Of a stretch of 64,000 nt of DNA, positions 32,177 to 43,888 are shown one piece after another; the stretch's first letter is position 1, and each line of letters opens with the position of its first letter. Made by a program: the position numbers and the translations under genes. Source of the DNA: Strobilurus pachycystidiatus (Eukaryota; Basidiomycota; Agaricomycetes; Agaricales; Physalacriaceae); assembly GCA_019915135.1 (NCBI GenBank), contig JAHLMK010000018.1, positions 558,001 to 622,000 on the forward strand, given 5' to 3'. Under the pieces are notes generated by a model. That model was not told the origin of the DNA and did no database searches. It saw only the letters and a list, made by a program, of their open reading frames with translations.

Positions 32177-33441
32177 TTGGGTGTAGCGATTCTGGAGACT
32201 GGGTGTGAGCCCCTACAGTGATATGAGTCAAGAAGAGTCAAGTTCTTGTAACTGAACGTACTGTAACATTCCTCAGCTTGGAGCAGGCGCCTAAGCATTC
32301 GAGCGTACCGGCGCACAATACAAAGCAGAGAACGTTGGTGGTACCGCAACTCTGAAGCTCCGCGGGCCAAGTGCTGTCGCCCTATCAGGAGCGCAATGTG
32401 GGCACACGCGGAGAGCTGGATTTGATGGATGCGTTCCGAGAAGTACTCGGCACGAAATGGACAGACTCTGTCGTACACTGACCGCCAAATATAATGCACC
32501 ACCCGGGTTTCCATGTTAAGTGGGTGGAAAATATTCATTAGAAATATGTACAATATGTATTTTGGGTCCAGGAATCCGAATCCAATAAGAACGAAACGTG
32601 AATCTCAATATGTGGCGCAGTAATTGTCCGCAAAGCCAGTTTTTGTAGGGGGCCAAAATTTAACTGCACAGGAAGTGATTTTTTGGGTCTGAAAAAAATA
32701 CTATCATAAAGGGCTTGAGAAATGGTGCAGGATTGCCTCTGAGACCATGAGAATCCGTGCAGAATTGAGCTCACGGTATGCGCTCGAAGTTCAGCATTTT
32801 TGGCAGGCCGGCCTGATTTTCCGCGTGCACCAGCCAGCTGTCTGCCAAAAATGGCTAACTTTGAGCAGACACCGTGAGCTCAATTCTGCACGGATTCCCA
32901 TGGTCTCAGAGGCAATCCTGCACCATTTCTCAAGCCCTTTATGATAGTATTTTTTTCAGACCCAAAAAATCACTTCCTGTGCAGTTAAATTTTGGCCCCC
33001 TACAAAAACTGGCTTTGCGGACAATTACTGCGCCACATATTGAGATTCATGTTTTGTTCTTATTGGATTCGGATTCCTGGACCCAAAATACATATTGTAC
33101 ATATTTCTAATGAATATTTTCCACCCACTTAACATGGAAACCCGGGTGGTGCATTATATTTGGCGGTCAGTGTAGGTGGAAAGTATCTCCCTCGGATGAC
33201 TCGAGAAAGCAACGGCAAGTAAGGCATCCATCCCGACACGTCGCTCGCCTCCATGATGATCGTTCGCTGGCGGTACATCATCGGCATTGAATCTGATTCT
33301 AGGGCGTTTCGATTCAGTACCAAAGAAAGGAAAGAGGTCAATGAGGTAAGACTCACTGCTCGAAGGAAGCCATACGCAAAGGAGGTTGATATGGGGTTCT
33401 CTCGCCAGCGTCTTATGTTGGCGGACTTGAGACCGTGACAT
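32177..33441 (-). pseudogene. cargo gene G: hypothetical gene interrupted by a palindromic MITE
   Basis: The start MSRSQVRQHKTLAREPHINL is at 33441. After a short intron with a GTGAGT donor, exon 2 reads IRFNADDVPPANDHHGGERR and ...AFSSHPREILST. The frame then enters a 697 bp hairpin element. On the far side coding continues YDRVCPFRAEYFSERIHQIQ and ...RRLLQAEE, possibly with one more intron and a stop near 32177. Removing the MITE and one TA joins ILST to YDRVCPF in frame. This is the evidence that the two sides were one exon. No domain is recognised. Confidence 0.62.
32476..33172. mobile_element. palindromic (hairpin) MITE with TA duplication
   Basis: The ends are CACTGACCGCCAAATATAAT and its inverted copy at 33153-33172. 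Arms of about 300 bp are nearly perfect inverted repeats (32476-32776 against 32870-33172), and the similarity extends weakly almost to the centre. It is flanked by TA on each side (32474-32475 and 33173-33174), which suggests a Tc1/mariner-type source. The two ORFs read from the arms are mirror images and not genes. Confidence 0.85.
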
Positions 33442-33444
33442 CCT

Positions 33445-35088
33445 TATTGTCAGAAAATGGAACAATAGAGATGATTGCCTTTTATATTTATCGCCCCGGT
33501 TGAGTGCCTCAATTCTTCCAGGCTCGTGGACGGACCTGCTACTTAAGTGCTAGCTGACGCCTACGTGAGCTTGCGAACGGCTAGCATAAGCATAAGATAA
33601 GGTAAGAACGGCCCGCAGGCAAGGCGGAGTCACTGGCATTAGGCTGGGACTCCGGTTACGAGTCCGCCTAGATCTGGTGACGCGTACACGCTCCGGATCC
33701 TTTCTCTCCTGCACTCATGTCGGTTTCGTGCACGTCGAGTCCCGCCTTTCCAGGCCGGGATTTTCGATTCTTTTTCTTCTCCTCACAGATAGCATATCTG
33801 TCTTCTCTCCTTCCCGTGGTTACGGAGTCTCTGTCCTGTCGCAACGGCAATATCCTCCCTTCCGTCATCAACGCGCCTACTTTGGACTCTGGGATCACAG
33901 ACCGCCGTCGTGTTTGCAGCATCCTCTAGAAACCTTGCCCAGCAGCTTTGAACGTCCGCTACTGGCCTCGCCGCTCCTCTTAGCTTGCTTGCGGCGCCTC
34001 TTCCTTTTCCCTCTCTGAAATCCGACATGTAACCGTCGGTGTCATGACTCACGGTGCTCTTCTTTGATGGACCTCGCCAGGGTCATGGCCCTCTTCATCT
34101 CTGTCTCATTAGAGCACAGATACACCTCCTTCTCCTCGCTCCGTTGTCCGAGTTGGTTTTCGTCCTCTCGCGACTTTCAGCCTTCATGCACTTTGCTTCC
34201 ACGTTGTGGTTTCGTAATTTGGCATTTCTTATACTTCTGGGTCACCAGTTGTCCTCCTCCTCTCAAAATCCAGTACCTCTTTGGAGGGCTGGTAGCATGG
34301 TGACGGTTGATCACCGCGGGTTACATTCCCATCACCATGTCCTCTGGGCGCCCAGTTGACCTTGTATGTATGTGCATGCGAGGCGGGTTACATTCCCAAG
34401 CTGTGGCCCCCCCTCCTCCTTTTCCACCTCTAGATGGCCAGTGCTTCTTAAGAGCCTGGGCTGCGGCCAATATTACAGCTGAGGACCGTGTCCGACATCT
34501 CCTTCTGACCAAGCTGTAGTATTGGTATCCTCAATGAATGTGCTTCGCCTCCTCACCCATGTACCTGAGTTGGGTGAGTTGGAAATGGTATGTCCCTTCG
34601 CAAGGCTCCTGTTTGGGGGTTTCGGTCGCCTTCAGATCCTTCCCTCGAGCGAGCTTCGCTCTGGGAGCCTTGCTCCTGTCTTGGGTGTTTTCGGGTCGTC
34701 TCTTCTGGCTTCCTTGACCAGCGACCTGGTGCACCTTGCGTACTGGAATTGGGTTGTCCCTTCCAGTGGCCCAGAACTCACCCCACCGTAAGTGTGGCGT
34801 GTCCGAGGTGCCTTTCCCTTGCATCTCGTCGTGGTTCTGGCCCAAAGGGCCAGTCAATTTCATTGACAAACCCTGTCTCACTTACACCACCGGTGTATCC
34901 CATAAGTGTACCCGCCTGTACTGCGAGTACTTACCTTATTTGATACATTATATGATATACAGTACGACAGGCGCCGAGGGAGTAGGTGAAGATGAGTAAA
35001 ATTCGGTAGAAATTCGCGTCGTAATAAGCGATCCGATCTTATAAGTGTCCAGTAGAGTACAGTACAACACAATAGTCCGTATTCGATC
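33445..35088. other. long non-coding stretch inside the giant element
   Basis: Open frames on both strands here are Pro/Ser/Leu rich, overlap each other and lack splice support. There is no recognisable repeat or domain. It might hold an old decayed element, but I have no positive evidence for that. Confidence 0.35.
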
Positions 35089-37894
35089 TTACAGGTGTCC
35101 AGCAGCAGGCTCCTTCAACTGCCGCGCTTGAGCTTCGTTAAGAGCTCTGGACTCGGCAGACTCTTCAACTTCACATAAACAGGTCTCTGGAATCAAAAGT
35201 TCCTGATCCGTGATGAGGTCCTCTTCACCTTCCCGTATGATCACCACACGAACAGTCCATTGTTGCAGCCCTTCGTGGCGACGCCGGCGAACTGGGCGAA
35301 CTAATCTGCCAGCGTATGGTCCATGGATTATTGCGAACAGTCCCCTGGAACGACCTGTCGGATGTCTTGCTTGAACGCCCGAAATTTCTACGTCCGTCCA
35401 TTTTCCCCGAAACGACTTGTACACCCCCACCTTGCCATCCCCCCGTACCCGAGGTGTCAGCACAATGTCCTTGCCTTCCTTGATCATTCGCAGCTTGACT
35501 TCGTCGACGGCGAGGAAGAGGTTCAAGGCCCAGTGATCCTCGGCCCTGGTTGAAGGGACAATGGGAGTACGGGACGAGGGGTCCCAGGCAGGGGAGGAGG
35601 GCTCTCCTTCGGCGGAAGAGGGAAGTGGTGTTTTGAGACGAGGTTGTTCTTCTTCTTCCATTGCATGGAAGAGCCTCAAGCGCGTCCCTTTGATACGCGG
35701 CGGTTCCAGACCTTCGCCGTGAATGTAACCTTTCGGCGGTTGGAATGCGAGCTGATCTACTTCGAGGGGATATTTCGAGCGTAACTCCAATCCATAACTA
35801 AGAATGCAGTGTAAGTAAACAATCCCTTCTCAAAGGGTTCAAAGACTGACTCGGCGTCGACGACGTAGTCGTAATCTATTGTCGCAGTTCGCCGCGGTGC
35901 AGCTGGTTGATAAGTTGTGATTTCAAGAACGACCTTGAGACCACTGCGCGTGTCTTGGCGTAGAAGGACATCTCGTACGACGGCGGGGTAGTTGCGAAGT
36001 GCGTGCCCGACCTTCGTAATCGTGGCTGGTACTTCCATCCAGGGTGTTGGGCCGGTATACATGCATGGTCTGGGGCGCGCTATCCGGCCCGGAACCGCTG
36101 GAGTTTCATCTCTATCGACCAACGCGGGATCGATTAACGCGTTCCGGGCTCGATGCTTGAAGAATTATGAGCAGATGTAGCAATGACGAACGGAGTAAAT
36201 GTACCTCCAAGCATGGTTTACAATTGCACATGGGTAGAGCCCTCTTGGGATCGGACAATGTGGTTGGCAGAGTATTGACAGACCGCTCGCGGACAAGGGT
36301 TAGCGAGTTGACGTGCACCTCAAAACGCTGGAGAGAGGGATTAGGTTGGTTGTAAAAGTGATAACAAGTAAAACACCTCGATTTGCACATAATCCTCGGC
36401 TCCTTCATGTATATCTTGTTTCGTCATGAGGAGAGCCACAGTTTTCTGGACCGTCTCCACCCAAGCCTGCTTGCCAGTGTAAGGTCCGGCACACACTCTG
36501 ACACTGTCTCCCTGAAGAAAAATCTTGAGGGCGTCGTACCAAACGACTGGAAGGAGGGTGTTATCGGGGGTGCGGATGGTGAGACCGTTCGAAGTGACTG
36601 CTTCTACGACGCCCTCGACCTGGACACTTCGAGACTTAACAAATTCTCCCTCCTCAAAAGCCCATTCGGTCACCCGAGGAAGAGAGGATGGACGAATCGC
36701 TGGGTGTTCACTTTGCAGGAACAGACCTGCGGCAGTGCTGCTGATGGATGTCACATCAATTTCCAGATCGGCTGTTGGTACGAGAACAAGGAGTAGCCCA
36801 TACGAATAGGTACGCGTCCGATACTGATATTTTCGAGTGGACGCGTCAATGAGCACAGCCGGGGGGTTTTGTGTCTGCACTAGTTTTGGATCGAAAAGAC
36901 CAGACACGCGGGGTCGGTAGCTAGCTCTGCGACGCTTCACCCACAACGAAGGCCAGTTGTACTCCAGGTGCGGGATGAGAAGCACGGAGCTGCAAACGGG
37001 GGTGCACGACAGGACGACGCCGACATCATGGCGGTAGCGGCCCTTCTTGATACGGACCCATGAGCCTCGGGAGAGCGGGGGATAACCGCTCATCTCGGAA
37101 AGAAGAGCTGGCCATTCTTGTAGGGGCACGTTATCGAGATTAGGATGTTTTTGGCCGGTGAGAGGTCTGACGGAGGCGGCATGGAAAAGATCTCGAATTT
37201 CGCTGTGTGTGAAGTGCTGGAGTACGGGTTCGTTTGTTTTCTTGTCTACGTAGAGGGCACGAGAGTGGCGGAGGTGAGTTCGGATGGAACAATGATTGAT
37301 ATCTTGAGATGTCCACCAAAAGATCTCTCGAGGGAAGCGGGGGAGGAGGAATAGATACTCTGTCGAATTTTGAGGGATGAACTTTTGCATGTCCTTCATA
37401 AGAATTTCGGCATATCCGAGCTGTGACGGCCGTCAGATTGCGCAAAAGGACTAGGGATTCATAGTTGCTCACCAGACATTTGATTGATATAATCCTTTTC
37501 GGCAGGGAGGCGACCGGTGTTCGTTGGGAGCAGTCTGGTTCATTTGAAGACGCATCGGTGACGGTGGGGGAGAACATCCTCTGGCTACTGTGAGGTTTCG
37601 ACGCGTAACGTTCGGCCAGATAGTCGGTCCATCTATCGAGTGCCGTCTCTCCTTGTACCGGGGGAGGAGGGGACGCATGAGAGGTACCTTGCTCGCTTTC
37701 CGTGTCGTCAAAAAAATCTGCACCTGATGAGAAAACGCTACATATCTAGATGATGAATTGAACGCACCTGGCACACAGTCCTCGGGCACAGAGTCTTCTT
37801 TGTCCTCCGAGCCAGAAGCTTCCTCAGCTTCGAGGTCAACAAACGCCAACGGGGAAGGTTTAGCCTGGAAAGCAGTCTCAGGATCAGGAGACAT
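35089..37894 (-). CDS. cargo gene E: Spt5-like protein with KOW motifs
   Basis: Spt5 binds RNA polymerase II through an NGN domain and KOW motifs. This minus-strand, roughly six-exon gene has the same architecture. The acidic N-terminus reads FVDLEAEEASGSEDKEDSVP. Then come ALDRWTDYLAERY, a probable NGN-like region (ALYVDKKTNEPVLQHFTHSE), and at least three KOW-like motifs: LSRGSWVRIKKGRYRHDVGV, GDSVRVCAGPYTGKQAWVET and RGLFAIIHGPYAGRLVRPVR. One exon ends MCNCKPCLE and the next begins HRARNALIDPALVDRDETPA. The C-terminus has VRVVIIREGEEDLITDQELL. It lacks the long heptad tail of true Spt5. Such Spt5-like proteins are, to my knowledge, expanded beside transposons in Agaricomycetes. It ends the minus-strand cargo block and faces gene F across about 540 bp. 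Confidence 0.75.
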
Positions 37895-38434
37895 GTTGAG
37901 CAGCCAAACTTACGCGTTTCTGAGACATTATTGAATAGACATGAACTGTAGATATAGTGTCGCGTCAGTTATACTCGTTACGTATATCTTTCACGGACAG
38001 CCTCAAGTATCGTTGGACACCGAAAAGAGAGTGAGTGTGTGTATTGAAAAGATTACACAGATTATAATTTTTACACCGGCCAAGAAGGACTTACCAGCAT
38101 GATATGCGCGATGATGAAGTCGGGAAGCAGAGGGGGAAACCGTGGGAACCACTTGCCAGAAACACAAGTACTGGCCTGAAACGGGCTTTCCGAAGATTTC
38201 GGAAACTCGTTTTCGGCATGGGTCAAGGTACGCTGCAGCTGCTTAGTAAGCCCTTTTCCTCTTGCTTTTGGTCGTCATCATGCTTGGGCCAGTGGTGGCC
38301 ATTGTTCGACACGCACGCTTTATCCGGCCAGATTCAGCAATCACGGATAATGGCCTCTCCTTGGTCAAAGCCACAGTAAGTTCAGCGATATAAAGGAACG
38401 ATTCCAAGCTCACACCAGCGCTACAGCTTTCGCC

Positions 38435-39847
38435 ATGGTCCGAGCCGCCTACCTGCCTCCCCGCGGTAGCAATACTTCGGCTGGCCACACACTCCGCGCA
38501 TTCTCCTCTCGTCGCTGGAAGGACTGTAAAACATACAAGAACGTTGGATTGGGTCGCCAGTTGCGGGTGATCACGGACACCCCGGCTGAAATGGGACGCC
38601 AACAGCTGCATGTACGTGTAGATAACATACTTATGTATCAGCTCTGACCTTCAGATAGAACCTCGAAACGAGCAAGTCTCGGACTCTCTGGCGTCCTTCT
38701 CCAGAGGAACGTCAGTTACTCTGCCTGCTCATGGACGACTGGAAATACATGTATTCCAAATTCAACAATCTTCGTACCGCTATCAAGCGTCTTAACGGCC
38801 AGAAGAACAACTCGCCCAACACTCGAAAGAACGATCCATCAAGGTATTGGAACTGCAAGTGGAAGTGGTATATAGCTAAGGAAATCATCGTGAAACGATT
38901 GGCTGGTGAGGTTTTAGTCTTCCGCGATGTTCTATTGCTGATACTTTCGCAGCGAAACGGGCTCAAATGGACCAACTTTTTCTCCAGACCAACGGCTGTA
39001 CGTCTCTACCTTCATCGAAATGCGCTGTCTCATTACTTTGTAGTTGCCAGGAATATCTGCGACGTGGAGCTCCTGCAAAAGAGTATGTCTACAGTACCAT
39101 TTCCTGGCTTGTCCTCACTCCGTTCCAGTGATCTTCGCTAACAAAAAGATCATGGATTTCAACGAGTTACTTGGTGACGAACCCGTCCGAATTGCGGCCG
39201 TACCCGCCTGGGCAGTAGCTGTCCACCATGCTACTATGGGTGCCAAAGGCTTCGCGGCTGCATATCCTCCGCCCGGAGCGAATGGCCCCCCTCCCCCTAG
39301 ACCTCCCGGCGACAGGAGGGGCGATGACGATGACAATGACGGTAATGCTCCTGCTGGCGGCGCTCCTGTTGGCGGTGCCGGCGGTGGTGGTGGTGATGGT
39401 GCTGGCGGTGGTGGTGGTGGTGGCGGCGGCGGTGGTGGCGGCGGCGGCGGCGGCTTTCCACATCCTCGTGCTGGACCCAGGCCGCCAGCTCCCACAGTCA
39501 CCCTTAAGAAGAACAACGTCGAAGGTGTGCATGATTGATTGATTCCTGCTTGACATTCGCAGCTGATCGAATTCATCCGTACAGCTACAAGTGCAAACTG
39601 CAGCGCGACGACGAAGAAGAGACCTCTTTTAGAGCAACTAGACGCAGCCTTTGGAAAACCTCTGAGGAAAAAGCCTCGCCTTGGCTTGCTAGGCAAGTTT
39701 GAACTCACAGAAGTGTCGGAGAAGTGGTCTGATGATTCGATAGTGCAAAAACCTCAGCCCTTCCCGATGGCTCCTCCGAACAAGCGATTTGATGTCAGTT
39801 CTTCTGGAACGTCCAAGGCGGATGCCATATATATCGCCGATGACTGA
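38435..39847 (+). CDS. cargo gene F: hypothetical protein with Gly-rich linker
   Basis: There are six exons: 38435-38611, 38659-38905, 38953-38997, 39044-39082, 39129-39524 and 39585-39847. All join in phase to about 388 residues. The start is MVRAAYLPPRGSNTSAGHTL. Exon 2 is helical and basic (ERQLLCLLMDDWKYMYSKFN, then RYWNCKWKWYIAKEIIVKRL). Exon 5 has IFANKKIMDFNELLGDEPVR, a Pro-rich stretch, an Asp run and a long Gly tract. The last exon ends FDVSSSGTSKADAIYIADD. I recognise no family. It lies 150 bp upstream of the transposase in the same direction, so it could be a second transposition gene, but nothing in its sequence proves that. Confidence 0.65.
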
Positions 39848-39999
39848 ACTGGCGTGATTGATACTGGTTTCTTATTGTAATGACTCGCTTATTGTTAGAC
39901 GTCAGACCCTCACTAGTGTATCGCTTATTTCATATTCATGGACGCAGCTTTAATTACCATCTAAATACCTACTTTTTCGCGTTCGTCTACCTTACAATC

Positions 40000-42900
40000 A
40001 TGGCACCTAAAAAAGCTAGCACGAAAGCACCAGCGTCCAAAGCGAAGCGTAAAAATCCACCGGTTCCGCTTCCGATGGCGCCAATCGAGGCTGGGGAGGC
40101 TCCTCCTGGCTACGGGCAGCCGGGTTTCGAATGGGAAAGTGTTGGACTCCAAAAGCGGAGGAAGACAGAGGCGGCGGCAGGAGACAAGGGGCGGATAGCG
40201 GAAGAGGGGCGCATGGACGAAGATGAGCCCATGGGAGAGCATCAACCGATAATGGAAGGCAAAAGTACTATCGGGGAGGAACCGAGCCCCGAAACCGAGG
40301 AGAAGGCGAGATACCAAGTGCGTTCTCTGCTGGCTAGACCTGATGAGCTTCACTAACGCAACACAGGGGGCATCGGTAGAGATGAAAGAGGTGCTGGAGC
40401 ACAAACCGGTCTATCTTGATTACATGCTCGGTAACGAATCCGACATCACTCTTGGCGATCCATGCAAATGCGGCAAGGCATTGCGAACATGTCTGTGCTT
40501 TGAGTGCACGCATCTGCCGCCGTATTGCTCGGCTTGTTTCTTGCAAGCACACGAGGCGAATCCATGGCATTGGGCACATCAATGGGACGAAGAGAAGGGA
40601 AATCTCATTCAAACCGATCAGAGCGTCCTGGGGCGAGTAGTCACATTCGGACACCGACGACATCAGGAGTTGGAGTGTCGAGAGCGCCGAGCAGACGAAT
40701 CACTCGCCTTCACGGTAGTTGACCTCACCGGAATCCACGACACACGGGCTTTTTTTTGCAAATGTTCCCACTCTGCCGCTTTCAGCACGCGTCATTCACG
40801 TCTCGAAATGCTGCTGGCTAGTCGTATGTGGCCGTCGACAGTGAAGCAAGCGACTGTAGGCTTCACGTGGGAGGTGATGAAGGACTTCCACCTCCATACG
40901 CTTACCTCCAAGAAATCTGCATACGACTACATGCGGGCGATACAAGCCAAAACGAACAATGCCTTTTCGGGAGACGTCAAGGTTCGTAGTGTCAACGTTG
41001 ATAGACTGCGCTCTGACTTTGGTACAGGATCTCTTTCGCCAATTCATCCGCGCGCACAGGGTGTACGCAGCCTTCATGGCAGAGAAACGAAGCGGACAGG
41101 TACACGGCATTGATAGGTTGAAGGCTTTCGCCAATCGAGTCCCGCGATCCATCGTTGTACCATGCTTCTCCTGTCCTCTCCGTGGATTCAACATATCCGA
41201 ACAGGAAATGGATGAGGTTCCGATGCGCTATGTGTAAGTAGTTTTAACGTATACACCAGCAGAATTCTGACGGTACTGTGCAGCCACACTGTTCAGATCT
41301 CCCTCAGCGTCGATGGCCACTTTGGTCTAACCCGGCTCAAGCAAGTGGACGACCCGGACGACGTCTCTCTGTCGGAGGGCAGAGGCTTTTTCGCTCTAGA
41401 GTCAGAGTATGATGCCTACGTCAAGGAGTACGTTTTGAACGACGAAGAAGTATGCGATTGTTCCATCTTGATTGCCAACACTGCTCAACACTCTCCAGAA
41501 ATCGAGTTGTTCGCGATTCAACGCCATCGAAATGCAGAACAAGTTGAAGTTCAAGAGATGTGTCGTAACTGGCGTAATCGGGGTGACTTGTGGTCGACAC
41601 TTTGTTTTTCAATCGATGGCCGATCTACATAAAGGAGAAAGGTATGTGAACATGTCATCGCATTTTCTTTGCCAGTAATGTTGTTCCTTAGATTCACGAA
41701 CACAGACTTTGCCATTGCTCGTGCTCTGAGGCAGGTCATGCTGTCCGCCGTTTTGTCGAAGAGTATGGAGGCCGCGAAACAGTTTTGTCGTGTTCTCCTT
41801 ACATACGATGTCGCTTGTCAGTTCAGCATCAAGTTCAAGACCCGCTTTGGTCGTAGCTTTCCGGACTTTGAGTTCATCGTCGACCTGATCTACTTCTTGG
41901 TCGCCAAGATGCACCTTTTTGGCCACATCGACGAATGCAAGTACAAGTATAACCTGAACTATTTCTTTGGGTCCGGTCGTATCCATGGCGAAGGGATCGA
42001 GACAACTTGGGCCGAGTCCAAGCAAGCAGGGGGGAGTACACGCCATATGAATGCGGGCCATCGCCACGATAAGGTCAACAACCTGCATAACTATTGGAAT
42101 TGGATGAAGCTCATTGGGCTGCGTGAGTCGCACCTTCTTCTTCATTGTCGTCGCACTAATACATCATCCGGGCAGCCGAGTTTCTAGAAAAGCATTTGAT
42201 TGCAGCTCGAGTCAAGTTGGCGAAAAAGGTACAAACCTTCGTCGAAGGTTCGCGGTTGGCCGGGCGCGAATCCGTCGAGAGATGGCAGAAGCTCAGTGAC
42301 GAGCACATATCTTGGCCCGAGCTTCTCAAGGTCCCAGGCGTGACCGACAATGACAAGGCGAAATGGAAGAGTTTATTCCAGCTACAGTTGACGAAGCGGA
42401 AGTCTTGTTCGCCATCGTGAGATCGGAACTAACGGAGGTGATAGTTCCAGGCAAAGATGACGTCTTGAAAAGCCTCGAGAAGGAAGAGGAGCGCCATACA
42501 CACACCACTCTGAAGGGCAAGAGGATTGAGACAAAGAATCGAACGGTTCAATGGATCAGTAAAGGTCTCGAAATCCAACAGAAGCAGTAAGTGGTTTCAC
42601 GTCTGCTCTGCGGAGGCAAAAGTCTTATATCGTGCGGTAGGTTCGATATCCTCAAAGCCCAGAGGAAACACGGCAACAGTGATGACATCGAACAGGCACA
42701 GCAAACTCTGGCGCGAGACATCAAAGCCTTCCGGAAGATTCAGCTACTTGATCTACCTGCTCTTGAAGGTCTCGTAGCGGCGGTCTGCGAAGAGGATAAA
42801 CCAGTGGAGAAGGAGCTTCTCTTGCTTCCGTCGGACCTACTCGCAAAGACCACCCGGAAGAAGTACGATCTCGACGCAAAGGACGATTTCTTTACCATGG

Positions 42901-43888
42901 TCAAGGCCCGCCACTGCACCATCGAGTTTCGTCTCCGGGAGGGTCAGTGTAACGAAGCGGTCCAGATGCTTTGCCTCATCATCGAGCACGGCATGCTCTT
43001 AAAAGAGACGCGAACACAACACGCTCGAGGGGTTAGCATGAATCTGCGGTCCATGAAGTACATCAATACGGTTACAGCCAAAAAGCAGAAGTATGCCAAC
43101 GCTTACGCACATGCGCGTCGATGTATCCTACGATTGAAAGGGCAGAAGGATGATCCTGATTTTCCACCTTTGGCTGCCTTCGACCTGTGGGCAAAGAACG
43201 CGGCGGAGGCTCCCGGACTCGGAGATGGCTCAATTGAAGAGAGCTGGATCTGGACGTACGGCCACTTGAGGACCTTGAATGGTCACGAGAAGAGCGCTTT
43301 CATCGAGGAAGGTTCGTCCCTCAATTGATCTCAAAAGTCATACAGAACCTAAGCATGATTACAGTTCGTTGCGTGCGTTGGTCTCGGGCTTACGAAGACG
43401 TGAAGCGGTGGAGAGAAGAGGTGGAGATGTTGGAAGCAGAGTTTCGCCGATTCATCTACGCATGCCAGACCATGAGCGAGTCTTGGCGGGCATTGGCGCA
43501 GGACCGAACTCCAACCTACCCACTTTCGGTGTCTATCGCGGACGATTCTTTAAAGTCAGCCAAGTGCGGCTACGTTGTCTATGCCATGGTTCAGGTGGAC
43601 ATGTACGCTCAAATGGAGGTCAAGGCTCGTACTCTGTTTATGAAAGCTGACGGTGGATTCCCAGGCAAAGGCGAAACACTTTGGGACTTCTTGGACAAAC
43701 GAAGACCGACAATCAATTTCAACTGGGAGAATGTTGGTTCCGCTCTGGAGAACCAAGCCGAGTTGGACAAGGAACGGCAAGACATCCTGAGGAGGTTTCA
43801 TGCTCCAGTCGAGAATCTTGACGGAGAGGGTCATATCGATGACGGGGATGTAGATGAGGAGGACATAGCCGTAGGTTCCGCTGTGTAA
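40000..43888 (+). CDS. KDZ (Kyakuja-Dileera-Zisupton) transposase, with an apparent frameshift
   Basis: Nine exons (40000-40317, 40367-40981, 41028-41233, 41284-41449, 41499-41641, 41692-42122, 42176-42586, 42641-43311, 43365-43888) give about 1160 residues. A basic N-terminus is followed by a cysteine cluster (CKCGKALRTCLCFECTH, PPYCSACF), then VVDLTGIHDTRAFFCKCSH and FHLHTLTSKKSAYDYMRAIQ, typical of the CxC2 region. The RNase H-like core has SVDGHFGLTR, HKGERFTNTDFAIARAL, TYDVACQF and GSGRIHGEGIETTWAES, holding candidate catalytic Asp, Asp and Glu. The frame changes between 42340 and 42420 (KWKSLFQLQL against EFIPATVDEAEV) without a usable intron. This is either an inactivating one-base indel or a sequence error. 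It is the only transposase in the giant element not owned by a nested element. Confidence 0.88.

Noticed and set aside
32538..33110. Two near-identical 78-residue ORFs on opposite strands
   Set aside because: They are the two arms of the palindromic MITE read in mirror image.
33445..35088. Decayed retrotransposon or gene
   Set aside because: Composition is odd and Pro/Ser rich in translation, but there are no terminal repeats, target duplication or domain motif.
39115..39708. Minus-strand ORF with long Pro and Ser runs opposite gene F
   Set aside because: It is the complement of the Gly-rich tract of gene F, which has consistent exons and phases on the plus strand.
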